The translations under genes were made by a program, and so were the position numbers. From the NCBI GenBank assembly GCA_021802165.1, contig JAKAAU010000014.1, positions 1 through 7,703 of the forward strand: a stretch of DNA of 7,703 nt. The letters run 5' to 3'. The notes below the pieces were generated by a model. The model made no database searches and was not told the DNA's origin. It saw only the letters and a list, made by a program, of their open reading frames with translations. The stretch is from Thermoplasmata archaeon. Lineage in GTDB: Archaea > Thermoplasmatota > Thermoplasmata > Thermoplasmatales > Thermoplasmataceae. Positions within the stretch are counted from its first letter, which is position 1; the number at the start of each line of letters is the position of its first letter. Below are positions 1 through 5,177 of the stretch, in pieces.

Positions 1-183
1 ATTGCCCTCAAATCTTATCAGTTTGTCTCCGGATGCCTCTGAAAAGACGACTGCATATTCACAGTTAGGTATTACGGTTTTTATGATTTCGTTGAGGTCC
101 TCAACAGTCTTTATGAAATGGGAATATCCAATTATTACATTGACACCCTCGGGCCTTTCTATCTCAACCTCAGAAATATCCAT
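1..183 (-). CDS. Adenosine-specific kinase family protein, 5' part only (runs off left edge)
   Basis: Reading leftwards from the ATG at 183-181, 61 codons are open to the window edge, so this is the N-terminal part of a longer protein (the family is about 160 residues). The translation contains EGVNVIIGYSHFIKTVEDL (residues 12-30) and FSEASGDKLIRFEG (47-60). I recognise this pattern as the archaeal and bacterial adenosine-specific kinase family (Pfam PF04008, formerly DUF355), small soluble proteins that bind adenosine or AMP; their physiological role is poorly defined. A TATA-like box centred about 27 bases upstream fits leaderless translation from this ATG. Another ATG at 190-188 is out of frame. 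The plus-strand frame open across the same bases encodes nothing recognisable and is treated as a shadow. Family assignment is from remembered motifs, not from a search. Confidence 0.85.
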   Translation of the reverse strand, partial: MDISEVEIERPEGVNVIIGYSHFIKTVEDLNEIIKTVIPNCEYAVVFSEASGDKLIRFEGN

Positions 184-203
184 AGTTCATTATTAAACAA
201 AGA

Positions 204-216
204 GATATTAATTTAA
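204..216 (-). promoter_or_regulatory. TATA-like box of the adenosine-specific kinase gene
   Basis: On the minus strand this reads TTAAATTAATATC, centred about 27 bases before the ATG at 183. The spacing fits an archaeal TBP site driving a leaderless transcript. No Shine-Dalgarno sequence is visible before the start. Confidence 0.5.
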
Positions 217-232
217 TGCAAATATTCACGAC

Positions 233-517
233 TTATTGTCTCATGAACCGGAACAGCATAATTATGGCAGCTATGCCCAGTATACTTATAACCATTAATG
301 GAATAGCTACAGTGGCACCAAGAAACCTGGAAAAATAATAATAAATATAGACGGTTATAGCACTCTGGACAGAAAAAATTGATGTAAAAGTTATAACCTG
401 AAGGTATAGTTTTGCACGGTATTTTCTGTAATATATGGAATATGTTGCTGCCAGGACAATAAGGGCAATCAGCTCGAATATAGCAATTATTATATCAGAT
501 ATCCAGAATATTTCCAT
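233..517 (-). CDS. Small three-helix membrane protein, function unknown
   Basis: A 94-residue, strongly hydrophobic protein that I do not recognise. Three membrane segments are apparent at about residues 6-28, 38-61 and 67-90. Positive residues (RKYRAK, 31-36) lie between helices 1 and 2 and again at the C-terminus (RFMRQ), which suggests the N-terminus is outside and the first loop and C-terminus are inside. No catalytic motif or cysteine is present. The start at 517 is preceded on the minus strand by GTGAT about seven bases upstream, which could pair with the 16S 3' end. It lies 50 bases downstream of the exported NTF2-like gene on the same strand; AT-rich sequence there could hold both a terminator for that gene and a promoter for this one, so co-transcription is possible but not shown. 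Confidence 0.65.
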   Translation of the reverse strand: MEIFWISDIIIAIFELIALIVLAATYSIYYRKYRAKLYLQVITFTSIFSVQSAITVYIYYYFSRFLGATVAIPLMVISILGIAAIIMLFRFMRQ

Positions 518-544
518 ATTTTATCACGGTATACAAATTAAGAA

Positions 545-567
545 TAAAAATATATTAATATATTTTT
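545..567 (-). terminator. T-rich stretch after the NTF2-like gene, possible terminator and promoter
   Basis: Directly after the stop codon of the exported protein gene the minus strand is almost pure A/T, including a T5 run at 546-550. Archaeal termination often needs only T-rich tracts without a hairpin. The same bases include a TATA-like TATATTTTTA (546-555) at a workable distance from the next start at 517, so the region may serve both roles. Neither is proven. Confidence 0.3.
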
Positions 568-1131
568 TTATTCCAGACTGGAAAGCTTACCTGATCCAGT
601 TATTTTGAATGTTTCATTTATTATTTCGTAATTAACATTGTTACTTGATGTATGATCCATATTATAGTACACAAGAGTGTATGTAGTGTTGATATACTCA
701 AATGCATGTGTGGATGAACTCTGAACAACAAACTGCGTGAAATTTGCGGTAACCGTTGCCGTATTTCCATTTATTGTGACTATGGGATTGCTGGTAGTTC
801 CTGTAGATGCATAGAACCATACTGCCTGCCATGCCGTAAAGAACTTACCCCAGGTAGTGTTGATTGCTGAAGTTCCGTGATATGTTCCATTGAGTGGTCC
901 ACCTACCCAGTTCAATGTTGCATTTCCCGCATATTCTTTCATGATCAGTGAAGAATTCTCTATTGCTATTTGATTCCAGTGTTCCGTTGCAAGTTCGGCA
1001 GCATCATTTACTTCTAATTGTTTCTTCTCTTTAGCTATAGCAGAGCTGTCCAAATAGTACACACCTATAAATGCACCTGCGAAGATTATTGTCAGTGCAA
1101 TAAATACTGCTGATATTACTTTCCAATTCAT
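568..1131 (-). CDS. Exported or membrane-anchored NTF2-like (SnoaL-type) protein with seven sequons
   Basis: A 187-residue protein. Residues 5-27 form one hydrophobic segment after a single lysine, acting as an uncleaved anchor or signal peptide; no lipobox cysteine follows. The rest should lie outside the cell. From about residue 43 the pattern (ELATEHWNQIA, then an aromatic- and glycine-rich stretch containing NWVGGPLNGTYHG at 74-86, then W94, KFF 96-98) resembles the NTF2/SnoaL fold, a small alpha+beta barrel that may bind a ligand or act as an enzyme; no catalytic role can be assigned. N-x-S/T sequons occur at N59, N70, N81, N91, N130, N148 and N172, suggesting a glycosylated surface protein, as is common in cell-wall-less acidophilic archaea. 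An ArsR-like regulator is encoded immediately upstream on the same strand, 106 bases away, and a perfect inverted repeat lies between them. The fold call is from pattern only. Confidence 0.7.
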   Translation of the reverse strand: MNWKVISAVFIALTIIFAGAFIGVYYLDSSAIAKEKKQLEVNDAAELATEHWNQIAIENSSLIMKEYAGNATLNWVGGPLNGTYHGTSAINTTWGKFFTAWQAVWFYASTGTTSNPIVTINGNTATVTANFTQFVVQSSSTHAFEYINTTYTLVYYNMDHTSSNNVNYEIINETFKITGSGKLSSLE

Positions 1132-1158
1132 TTTAATCTATTGTGAATTAACTAGCAA

Positions 1159-1168
1159 GGATATAACC
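1159..1168 (-). promoter_or_regulatory. TATA-like box of the NTF2-like protein gene
   Basis: The minus strand reads GGTTATATCC, about 32 bases before the ATG at 1131. This implies a very short leader or a leaderless message. No Shine-Dalgarno motif is seen between it and the ATG. Confidence 0.45.
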
Positions 1169-1181
1169 ATATTTCAATATT

Positions 1182-1210
1182 ATATACAATTCATATACAA
1201 ATTAATTGTA
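1182..1210. promoter_or_regulatory. Candidate operator: inverted and direct repeats upstream of the NTF2-like gene
   Basis: TACAATT at 1185-1191 and AATTGTA at 1204-1210 are perfect inverted arms of 7 bases with a 12-base spacer. In addition ATATACAA occurs twice in direct orientation (1182-1189 and 1193-1200), 11 bases apart, one helical turn. The element lies just upstream of the TATA-like box of the exported protein gene and just downstream of the regulator gene, so the neighbouring winged-helix protein is the obvious candidate ligand. AT richness makes chance repeats more likely than usual. Confidence 0.4.
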
Positions 1211-1237
1211 AAATGAAATAAACAACCATAAAAATTA

Positions 1238-1531
1238 TTACTTTTTACTCCCGATCATTTTGATAATTATTTCATAATTTTTCTGGTAATAATCAGAAAG
1301 AAAATAAATGCTTCCATAACCCTGGCCCTCTCTCCTGATTATACCGTTATCAAGAAGTACTTTTATGTGGTGCTCCACTGTTCGGTAATTGGCTCCCAGT
1401 TCTCGCGATATCTGGTTTATATTCCCTGGTTCTTTATAGATATACTCAATAATTTTTACCCTTGTATTTCCCCCGCGGGTTGCCATAAGAAGCCACCATA
1501 GTATTCTGTGATATTCATCAGGAAAATCCAT
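1238..1531 (-). CDS. ArsR-like winged helix-turn-helix transcriptional regulator
   Basis: A 97-residue protein made almost entirely of a winged helix-turn-helix domain. Residues 23-34 form the first helix after RGGNTR, 37-45 (INQISRELG) and 48-61 (NYRTVEHHIKVLLD) form the HTH with its recognition helix, and 63-78 (GIIRREGQGYGSIYFL) form the wing. The NYRTVEHHIKVL core is characteristic of a large archaeal wHTH group related to ArsR. There are no cysteines or histidine clusters for metal sensing and no separate ligand domain, so its signal is unknown. A TATA-like box at 1547-1560 lies about 23 bases before the ATG, pointing to leaderless translation from 1531. It is upstream of the exported NTF2-like gene and probably regulates that gene, itself, or both (inference from position). 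Confidence 0.85.
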   Translation of the reverse strand: MDFPDEYHRILWWLLMATRGGNTRVKIIEYIYKEPGNINQISRELGANYRTVEHHIKVLLDNGIIRREGQGYGSIYFLSDYYQKNYEIIIKMIGSKK

Positions 1532-1546
1532 TGAATTTGTTATGTA

Positions 1547-1560
1547 GGTTTAAATATAAA
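1547..1560 (-). promoter_or_regulatory. TATA-like box of the ArsR-like regulator gene
   Basis: The minus strand reads TTTATATTTAAACC, centred about 23 bases before the ATG at 1531. This is the classic spacing for a leaderless archaeal gene. Confidence 0.5.
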
Positions 1561-1599
1561 TATTTTGAATTTTCAACTTAAGATAAAAATATAAATTTA

Positions 1600-3045
1600 T
1601 TATTGCTGGGTTTTCATATTGAATTCACCGGCATCTTTTAGTATTTCAGGATGCTTATTCTTATAATATAATGTCACTATAAGACCACCCGCAAGTATCC
1701 ACACTATGGTTACAATGAATGATGCGAAATAGGCATCGTTTACGGCACTGGGCGCTGTCAAAAACTTTGTGAAAATATCGCTCATAGTGTAGTAAAGAAC
1801 TATAAGGCCTACTATTGTTGCCACCGTGGGAAGGATTCCATGTTTTAATAGGCTGAATTTATTGACCCTCTTGGTGTATATTGTAAGGGAACTATTTGCA
1901 AGCATATGTACGATGATTATGGAAATACCGGTTCCGGCCTCCAGAACAAAAGCGGCACTCAATGGACCGTAAATCAACCCCATGGTCACATCAAGAACGA
2001 ACGATAGCAACGCCCATATCACAACCGCATTGGCGGGCGAATGATGTTTTGGATTGATCTTTCCTACCGTTGCAGGGAAAATAACATTATCCCTGGCAGC
2101 TGAATACCACCACCGGCTAACGGCAGTAGCCTTTGATACTCCGTTTGAAAAGTAACTGTTGATTGTAAATATTATCAGCAGTACTAGACCAACTGGCCCA
2201 AGATAGTTATAAAACACTGTTAACCCCGCGTCGTGATGGGCAGAAAATGATGTTATACTACTTACACCCCAGCCAACTGTCAATGCATAGGCTGCAGGAA
2301 TAAGTGCTATTGCTGTAAGAATCATTGCAAAGATTATGGATTTCCCTATATTCTTTTTCGGTTTTGTAATCTCTTCTGATACCGTTGTAACAACACCGGA
2401 ACCTGTAAAATCAAGTATGGAGAATACTGAGGCAAACATGATAGATGAAAATCCGATACTGTATGGACCGGATATTTCAAATGGAATGACTGAATTGTGC
2501 CCGCCCACTTTTATAATTATAATTATTGAGCCTATTAACAGGAACATCACTTCAAGCAATCCCGTGATTGCTGTATAGTTTAAAGAGGGTCTAATTCCAA
2601 GATATGTAACAACGATGATGAAGGCAGTAAATATACCTGCAAAGAGTATCCAGAGATATGGAATCGACGTTACCTCAGGAGCCATCAGGAATATAAAACT
2701 GGAAAGACCCAGTATTCCGAATGCAGCACCGGTAATATCATAGTACATGAAACTCAATGCCGTAATAGGTCCAAAATGCCCCTTATCAGTAGCACCGGCT
2801 GCATAGGCATAATAACTCCCAGAGTTTGATTTTAACTTAGAAAATTCATATGGAGTTATCATCCATAATGCGTATATTATCCAGCCAATTATTACAGAAA
2901 GCACTGTCTGAGCGCCCGAGATGGAAAATGACGCTACAAGAAGTATAGCTATATCGGCTGCAGGCGCCACCTGCCCCAGAGATTGAAAAGTACCCTGGAG
3001 AAGCCCGACAGAGTTTCTTTTTAATTTGGTGTGCGTTATAACCAT
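1600..3045 (-). CDS. APC-superfamily amino acid permease
   Basis: A 481-residue integral membrane protein with about 12 predicted helices (roughly residues 21-41, 45-64, 93-120, 130-150, 157-179, 198-220, 237-259, 277-300, 338-357, 358-381, 402-421, 438-461). Family signatures include the unwound helix 1 region SLGQVAPAADIAI (22-34), the helix 6-7 loop EEITKPKKNIGKSI (224-237), and the cytoplasmic stretch with SRWWYSAARDN (310-320) followed by a proline-rich loop and SPANA (336-340). These identify an amino acid-polyamine-cation permease driven by proton or sodium; the substrate cannot be read from sequence. In an acidophile, proton-coupled uptake of amino acids or peptide breakdown products is likely. 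The ATG at 3045 is supported by AGGTG five bases upstream, so the gene has a 5' leader, and a palindrome overlaps its promoter. It is probably a single-gene transcript. Confidence 0.92.
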   Translation of the reverse strand: MVITHTKLKRNSVGLLQGTFQSLGQVAPAADIAILLVASFSISGAQTVLSVIIGWIIYALWMITPYEFSKLKSNSGSYYAYAAGATDKGHFGPITALSFMYYDITGAAFGILGLSSFIFLMAPEVTSIPYLWILFAGIFTAFIIVVTYLGIRPSLNYTAITGLLEVMFLLIGSIIIIIKVGGHNSVIPFEISGPYSIGFSSIMFASVFSILDFTGSGVVTTVSEEITKPKKNIGKSIIFAMILTAIALIPAAYALTVGWGVSSITSFSAHHDAGLTVFYNYLGPVGLVLLIIFTINSYFSNGVSKATAVSRWWYSAARDNVIFPATVGKINPKHHSPANAVVIWALLSFVLDVTMGLIYGPLSAAFVLEAGTGISIIIVHMLANSSLTIYTKRVNKFSLLKHGILPTVATIVGLIVLYYTMSDIFTKFLTAPSAVNDAYFASFIVTIVWILAGGLIVTLYYKNKHPEILKDAGEFNMKTQQ

Positions 3046-3050
3046 AAATA

Positions 3051-3055
3051 CACCT
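3051..3055 (-). promoter_or_regulatory. Shine-Dalgarno site of the amino acid permease gene
   Basis: AGGTG on the minus strand, five bases before the ATG at 3045, matches the 3' end of archaeal 16S rRNA. It fixes the start. The sequence AGGTGTAT also precedes trxA, while most other genes here lack such a site. Confidence 0.65.
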
Positions 3056-3060
3056 ATATG

Positions 3061-3078
3061 TACTATATTTAAATAGTA
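3061..3078. promoter_or_regulatory. Palindrome over the permease promoter, candidate operator
   Basis: TACTAT (3061-3066) and ATAGTA (3073-3078) are perfect inverted arms around a 6-base centre ATTTAA. The palindrome overlaps the proximal end of the TATA-like box and covers the bases just downstream of it, towards the expected transcription start. A protein bound here would block TBP/TFB or polymerase. An Lrp/AsnC-type repressor responding to amino acids would suit the permease, but none is encoded in this window. Confidence 0.4.
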
Positions 3079-3084
3079 TAAAGG
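3075..3084 (-). promoter_or_regulatory. BRE/TATA-like element of the permease gene
   Basis: The minus strand reads CCTTTATACT, about 30-39 bases before the ATG. With a start site around 3055-3060 this leaves a short leader carrying the Shine-Dalgarno site. Confidence 0.45.
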
Positions 3085-3217
3085 TTTTTCGTTTTAGAAA
3101 CAAAGATTTTATATAATTATAATAGTAATATAATCTAAAATTATGACATATATTAATTGCGTGTATAAGGAATTTATATAATTAAAGGATTAAATGCTGT
3201 GATGATAGAATTATAAT

Positions 3218-3224
3218 AAAAAAA
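3218..3224 (-). terminator. T7 tract behind trxB, candidate terminator
   Basis: Seven consecutive T on the minus strand, about 37 bases after the trxB stop codon, in otherwise AT-rich sequence and without an evident hairpin. This is the form expected of archaeal T-tract termination for the trxA-trxB operon. Confidence 0.4.
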
Positions 3225-3260
3225 TTAGAACTATGGAGAATACAGGATTATTTTAGCTTA

Positions 3261-4217
3261 CTAATGTTTTATAAGTTTCCAGTCACTTTTTGCTGCAACC
3301 TTGCCCTTGAGATTCTGGACATAATTATATGCAGATAATGCCGCAGTTGCTCCCTGACCAGCAGAAATTACTGCCTGCTTATAGGGTGTATCTGTGACAT
3401 CTCCACAGGCAAATATTCCAGTATGTGAGGTTCTGCCGAATTTATCCACGACTATTTCATTGCCTTTGTTCAATTCAACAAGGTTCTTAACTAAACCTGT
3501 TTTTGCTATATAGCCCATTTCGGCAAATACAGCGTCGATTTTCAGTTCGTCTGTTTTTCCTGAAGATTTATTCTTAAATGTCACTGATTCAACGGATTTT
3601 TCACCGTTAACTGATTCAAGGGTGCTGTCAAAATAAATCCCCTTATTTTTAATTCCGTTGACAGTATCCAGCAATAATTCGTCACCGGCAAGTTTCTTAG
3701 CGTTTGTGATATAGAAAACTTTTCTTGCAACTGAAGATAGATACACAAGAGCCTCAAGAGCATGACTTCCATTGCCGACCACTGCCACTTCTCTTCCCCT
3801 GAACAGTGGTCCGTCGCATATTGCGCAATAAGAAATTCCATGACCTTTTAACCTGGATTCTCCTGGAACATTAAGATCTCGTGGAGTTTTACCGAAGGCA
3901 AGTATAAGGGACAGTGCAGAAAATTCCGAATTACCAGTTCTCACTTTGAATCTGTCATCTTCCATATCCACGGAAACGACCTCGTCGTATACAAATTCTG
4001 TCCCGTAGTATACTGCCTGTTCCTTGAATTTATTGGTAAGTTCGAATCCACCGATCATATCAAATCCGGGATAGTTCTGGATATCAGTGGTCAACAGCGC
4101 CTGTCCACCTATATCCTTGGTGGTTACCAGTGTTTTCATCCCCTGCCTGGCTGAATATATTGCAGCGGTAAGGCCAGCAGAGGCTCCGCCGATAATTAAA
4201 ATATCATAGGTTTCCAT
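3261..4217 (-). CDS. trxB: Thioredoxin reductase (FAD-dependent), probably not NADPH-specific
   Basis: A 318-residue flavoprotein of the low-molecular-weight thioredoxin reductase family, which passes electrons through FAD and a CxxC pair to thioredoxin. Visible elements: the N-terminal FAD dinucleotide fold with GGASAG (10-15), the redox pair C131-A-I-C134 followed by DGP, a second nucleotide-fold loop GNGSHA (148-153), and the C-terminal FAD motif CGDV (271-274) with QAVISAGQG (281-289). In NADPH enzymes an HRRxxxR motif after the second fold binds the 2'-phosphate; here the matching stretch is VFYITNAKKL (167-176), without the arginines. The thioredoxin reductase of Thermoplasma acidophilum is known to lack this motif and not to use NADPH. 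The start at 4217 is chosen because it begins at the usual METYDILIIGG and lies 10 bases after the trxA stop; the upstream ATG at 4277 would add 20 odd residues overlapping trxA. Operon with trxA. Confidence 0.95.
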   Translation of the reverse strand: METYDILIIGGASAGLTAAIYSARQGMKTLVTTKDIGGQALLTTDIQNYPGFDMIGGFELTNKFKEQAVYYGTEFVYDEVVSVDMEDDRFKVRTGNSEFSALSLILAFGKTPRDLNVPGESRLKGHGISYCAICDGPLFRGREVAVVGNGSHALEALVYLSSVARKVFYITNAKKLAGDELLLDTVNGIKNKGIYFDSTLESVNGEKSVESVTFKNKSSGKTDELKIDAVFAEMGYIAKTGLVKNLVELNKGNEIVVDKFGRTSHTGIFACGDVTDTPYKQAVISAGQGATAALSAYNYVQNLKGKVAAKSDWKLIKH

Positions 4218-4227
4218 GTTCGATCTT

Positions 4228-4584
4228 TTATGCCAGATTTTTGATTTTCTGAACAAGGACTTCCTTTGGAACCACACCTATGGACACATCAACAGGTTTT
4301 CCATTTTTGAAGAACATAATTGTAGGAATGCTCTCTATTCTCAGGGCCCTTGATGTAACAGGGTTCTCATCAACATTAACTTTACCGAAATTTGCAATCT
4401 CTGCGTACTCCCTGGAGAGTTCATCAACAACAGGTGAAATATACCTGCATGGGGCGCACCATGCCGCCCAGAGATCTATTACTGATAGCTTTGGAGAGCT
4501 TACAAATGATTTAAAATTCCCATCGTTTAACTCAATCGGCCCTTCTTTTCCTGGATTTTTTCCGAATATATTTTTGTTTTCCAT
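4228..4584 (-). CDS. trxA: Thioredoxin
   Basis: A 118-residue cytosolic thioredoxin, a general protein disulfide reductant. Residues 33-41 hold the central strand with the buried aspartate D37, followed by the active site W42-C43-A44-P45-C46, the cis-proline loop SIPTIMFFKNG (85-95, P87) and the C-terminal helix. The active site is WCAPC instead of the usual WCGPC, a modest change that can alter redox potential. There is an N-terminal extension of about 11 residues relative to the E. coli protein. The start is 4584 because GAGGTG lies six bases upstream (4591-4596); the ATG at 4605 would place this ribosome site inside the gene. First gene of the trxA-trxB operon and divergent from a winged-helix regulator, with 135 bases of shared control region. 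Confidence 0.95.
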   Translation of the reverse strand: MENKNIFGKNPGKEGPIELNDGNFKSFVSSPKLSVIDLWAAWCAPCRYISPVVDELSREYAEIANFGKVNVDENPVTSRALRIESIPTIMFFKNGKPVDVSIGVVPKEVLVQKIKNLA

Positions 4585-4590
4585 TTTATA

Positions 4591-4596
4591 CACCTC
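4591..4596 (-). promoter_or_regulatory. Shine-Dalgarno site of trxA
   Basis: GAGGTG on the minus strand, six bases before the ATG at 4584. It is the strongest ribosome site in the window and decides the trxA start against the in-frame ATG at 4605. Confidence 0.75.
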
Positions 4597-4658
4597 TGAG
4601 AACACACACTGTTAATGTGCCTCCGATTAATTCCATATTCATGAAGGATATATAACTG

Positions 4659-4693
4659 TATTGTATGATATTGTATTTGCTGTGCAATATCAT
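4659..4693. promoter_or_regulatory. Candidate operator between trxA and the divergent regulator
   Basis: ATGATATTG (4665-4673) and CAATATCAT (4685-4693) form a perfect 9-base inverted repeat with an 11-base spacer. TATTGTAT is also repeated directly at 4659-4666 and 4669-4676, ten bases apart, giving three TATTG half-sites in all. The right arm touches the TATA-like box of the regulator gene at 4720, a position suited to autorepression, and the element also lies upstream of trxA. Binding by the adjacent TrmB-like protein is an inference. Confidence 0.5.
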
Positions 4694-4700
4694 TATATAG
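4693..4700 (+). promoter_or_regulatory. TATA-like box of the TrmB-like regulator gene
   Basis: TTATATAG centred about 24 bases before the ATG at 4720, the spacing of a leaderless archaeal gene. It abuts the right arm of the 9-base inverted repeat. Confidence 0.55.
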
Positions 4701-4719
4701 AACTTAGTAATATACAGGT

Positions 4720-5088
4720 ATGGGATCATTCAACCAGATTCTTGATGAAAGCGCCACTTGTCGTGACATATTTGAGTATTTTTTTGATCTCTCACCCAGT
4801 GATATCAATGTGCTTTATTTACTGGAAACCGGAAAATCTGAGACTGTTGATGATATTGCACTGCGGTTAAAGAGAGACCGTACCACCGTTTTCAGATCTC
4901 TACAGCGGCTTGTCAGGTCTGAGCTGGTTTCAAAAAGAAAACAGTGCATGGAAAAGGGAGGATATTATTATTCGTATCTCAGGATCAATCCAGAAAAAAT
5001 TATTGATCTGGTAAATAAGAAGGAGAGAGAATTTCATCGGGTCCTCCAGTGCCTGTTAAATGATATCAACAGCGATTTCGATAAATAG
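4720..5088 (+). CDS. TrmB-like winged helix-turn-helix transcriptional regulator with three cysteines
   Basis: A 122-residue DNA-binding protein. Residues 25-37 (PSDINVLYLLETG) form the first helix, 42-51 and 53-67 (VDDIALRLKR, DRTTVFRSLQRLVRS) the helix-turn-helix, and 70-90 the wing with GGYYYSYLRINP. A final helix from 91 to about 116 may dimerise. The pattern resembles archaeal TrmB or MarR-type regulators without the C-terminal sugar-binding domain of full TrmB. Cysteines at 14, 76 and 111 are notable because the gene diverges from the thioredoxin operon; thiol-based sensing of redox state is possible, but no known CxxC sensor motif is present. A leaderless start at 4720 is supported by the TATA-like box. 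Likely controls its own gene and perhaps trxA-trxB through the inverted repeat at 4665-4693. Confidence 0.85.
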   Translation: MGSFNQILDESATCRDIFEYFFDLSPSDINVLYLLETGKSETVDDIALRLKRDRTTVFRSLQRLVRSELVSKRKQCMEKGGYYYSYLRINPEKIIDLVNKKEREFHRVLQCLLNDINSDFDK

Positions 5089-5113
5089 AATTATAACAAC
5101 GATAATATACATG

Positions 5114-5119
5114 TTTTTT
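5114..5119 (+). terminator. T6 tract after the TrmB-like regulator gene
   Basis: Six T on the plus strand, about 26 bases after the stop at 5086-5088, before the promoter of the pyrophosphatase gene. Position and composition fit an archaeal T-tract terminator; no clear hairpin. Confidence 0.35.
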
Positions 5120-5149
5120 ATACGATTCATTTCTTACTTAAAGGAAAAT

Positions 5150-5158
5150 CTTATTTAG
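5150..5158 (+). promoter_or_regulatory. TATA-like box of the pyrophosphatase gene, preceded by a purine-rich BRE
   Basis: CTTATTTAG, centred 24 bases before the ATG at 5178 and preceded by GGAAAA (5143-5148), which resembles the TFB recognition element. The distance supports a leaderless message starting at the ATG 5178 and argues against the TTG at 5169. Confidence 0.55.
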
Positions 5159-5177
5159 CTAGAAACCATTGGGTTAT

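Larger units (their letters stand above)
3046..3260. other. AT-rich spacer between the permease and the thioredoxin operon
   Basis: The longest non-coding stretch in the window, 215 bases. Its left end holds the permease promoter and its right end the T-rich tract behind trxB. A perfect 12-base direct repeat TTTATATAATTA lies at 3108-3119 and 3173-3184. Only tiny ORFs are present (for example 12 codons from the ATG at 3144). No tRNA, rRNA or convincing hairpin was seen. Confidence 0.5.

Noticed and set aside
2..196. Plus-strand open frame at the left edge
   Set aside because: The minus strand over the same bases encodes a clear adenosine-specific kinase N-terminus with a promoter; the plus-strand translation matches nothing recognisable.
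2846..3103. Open frames within the permease, reductase, thioredoxin and kinase genes on other frames or strands (for example 2846-3103, 3581-3841, 6817-7194)
   Set aside because: They overlap genes with strong family motifs and show no motif, promoter or ribosome site of their own.
3108..3184. 12-base direct repeat TTTATATAATTA in the spacer
   Set aside because: Pure A/T in a very AT-rich region; two copies 65 bases apart are not beyond chance and no gene start is suitably placed.
3199..3230. Possible C/D box small RNA, because GTGATGA resembles box C
   Set aside because: No CTGA box D or C'/D' pair follows at a suitable distance.
4218..4277. Longer trxB start at ATG 4277
   Set aside because: It would add 20 basic and aromatic residues before the FAD fold and overlap the end of trxA; the family starts at METYDILIIGG.
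4585..4605. Longer trxA start at ATG 4605
   Set aside because: The GAGGTG ribosome site at 4591-4596 would then lie inside the coding region.
5169..5177. TTG start for the pyrophosphatase
   Set aside because: The ATG at 5178 is 24 bases from the TATA-like box, the usual leaderless distance; the TTG is only about 15 away.
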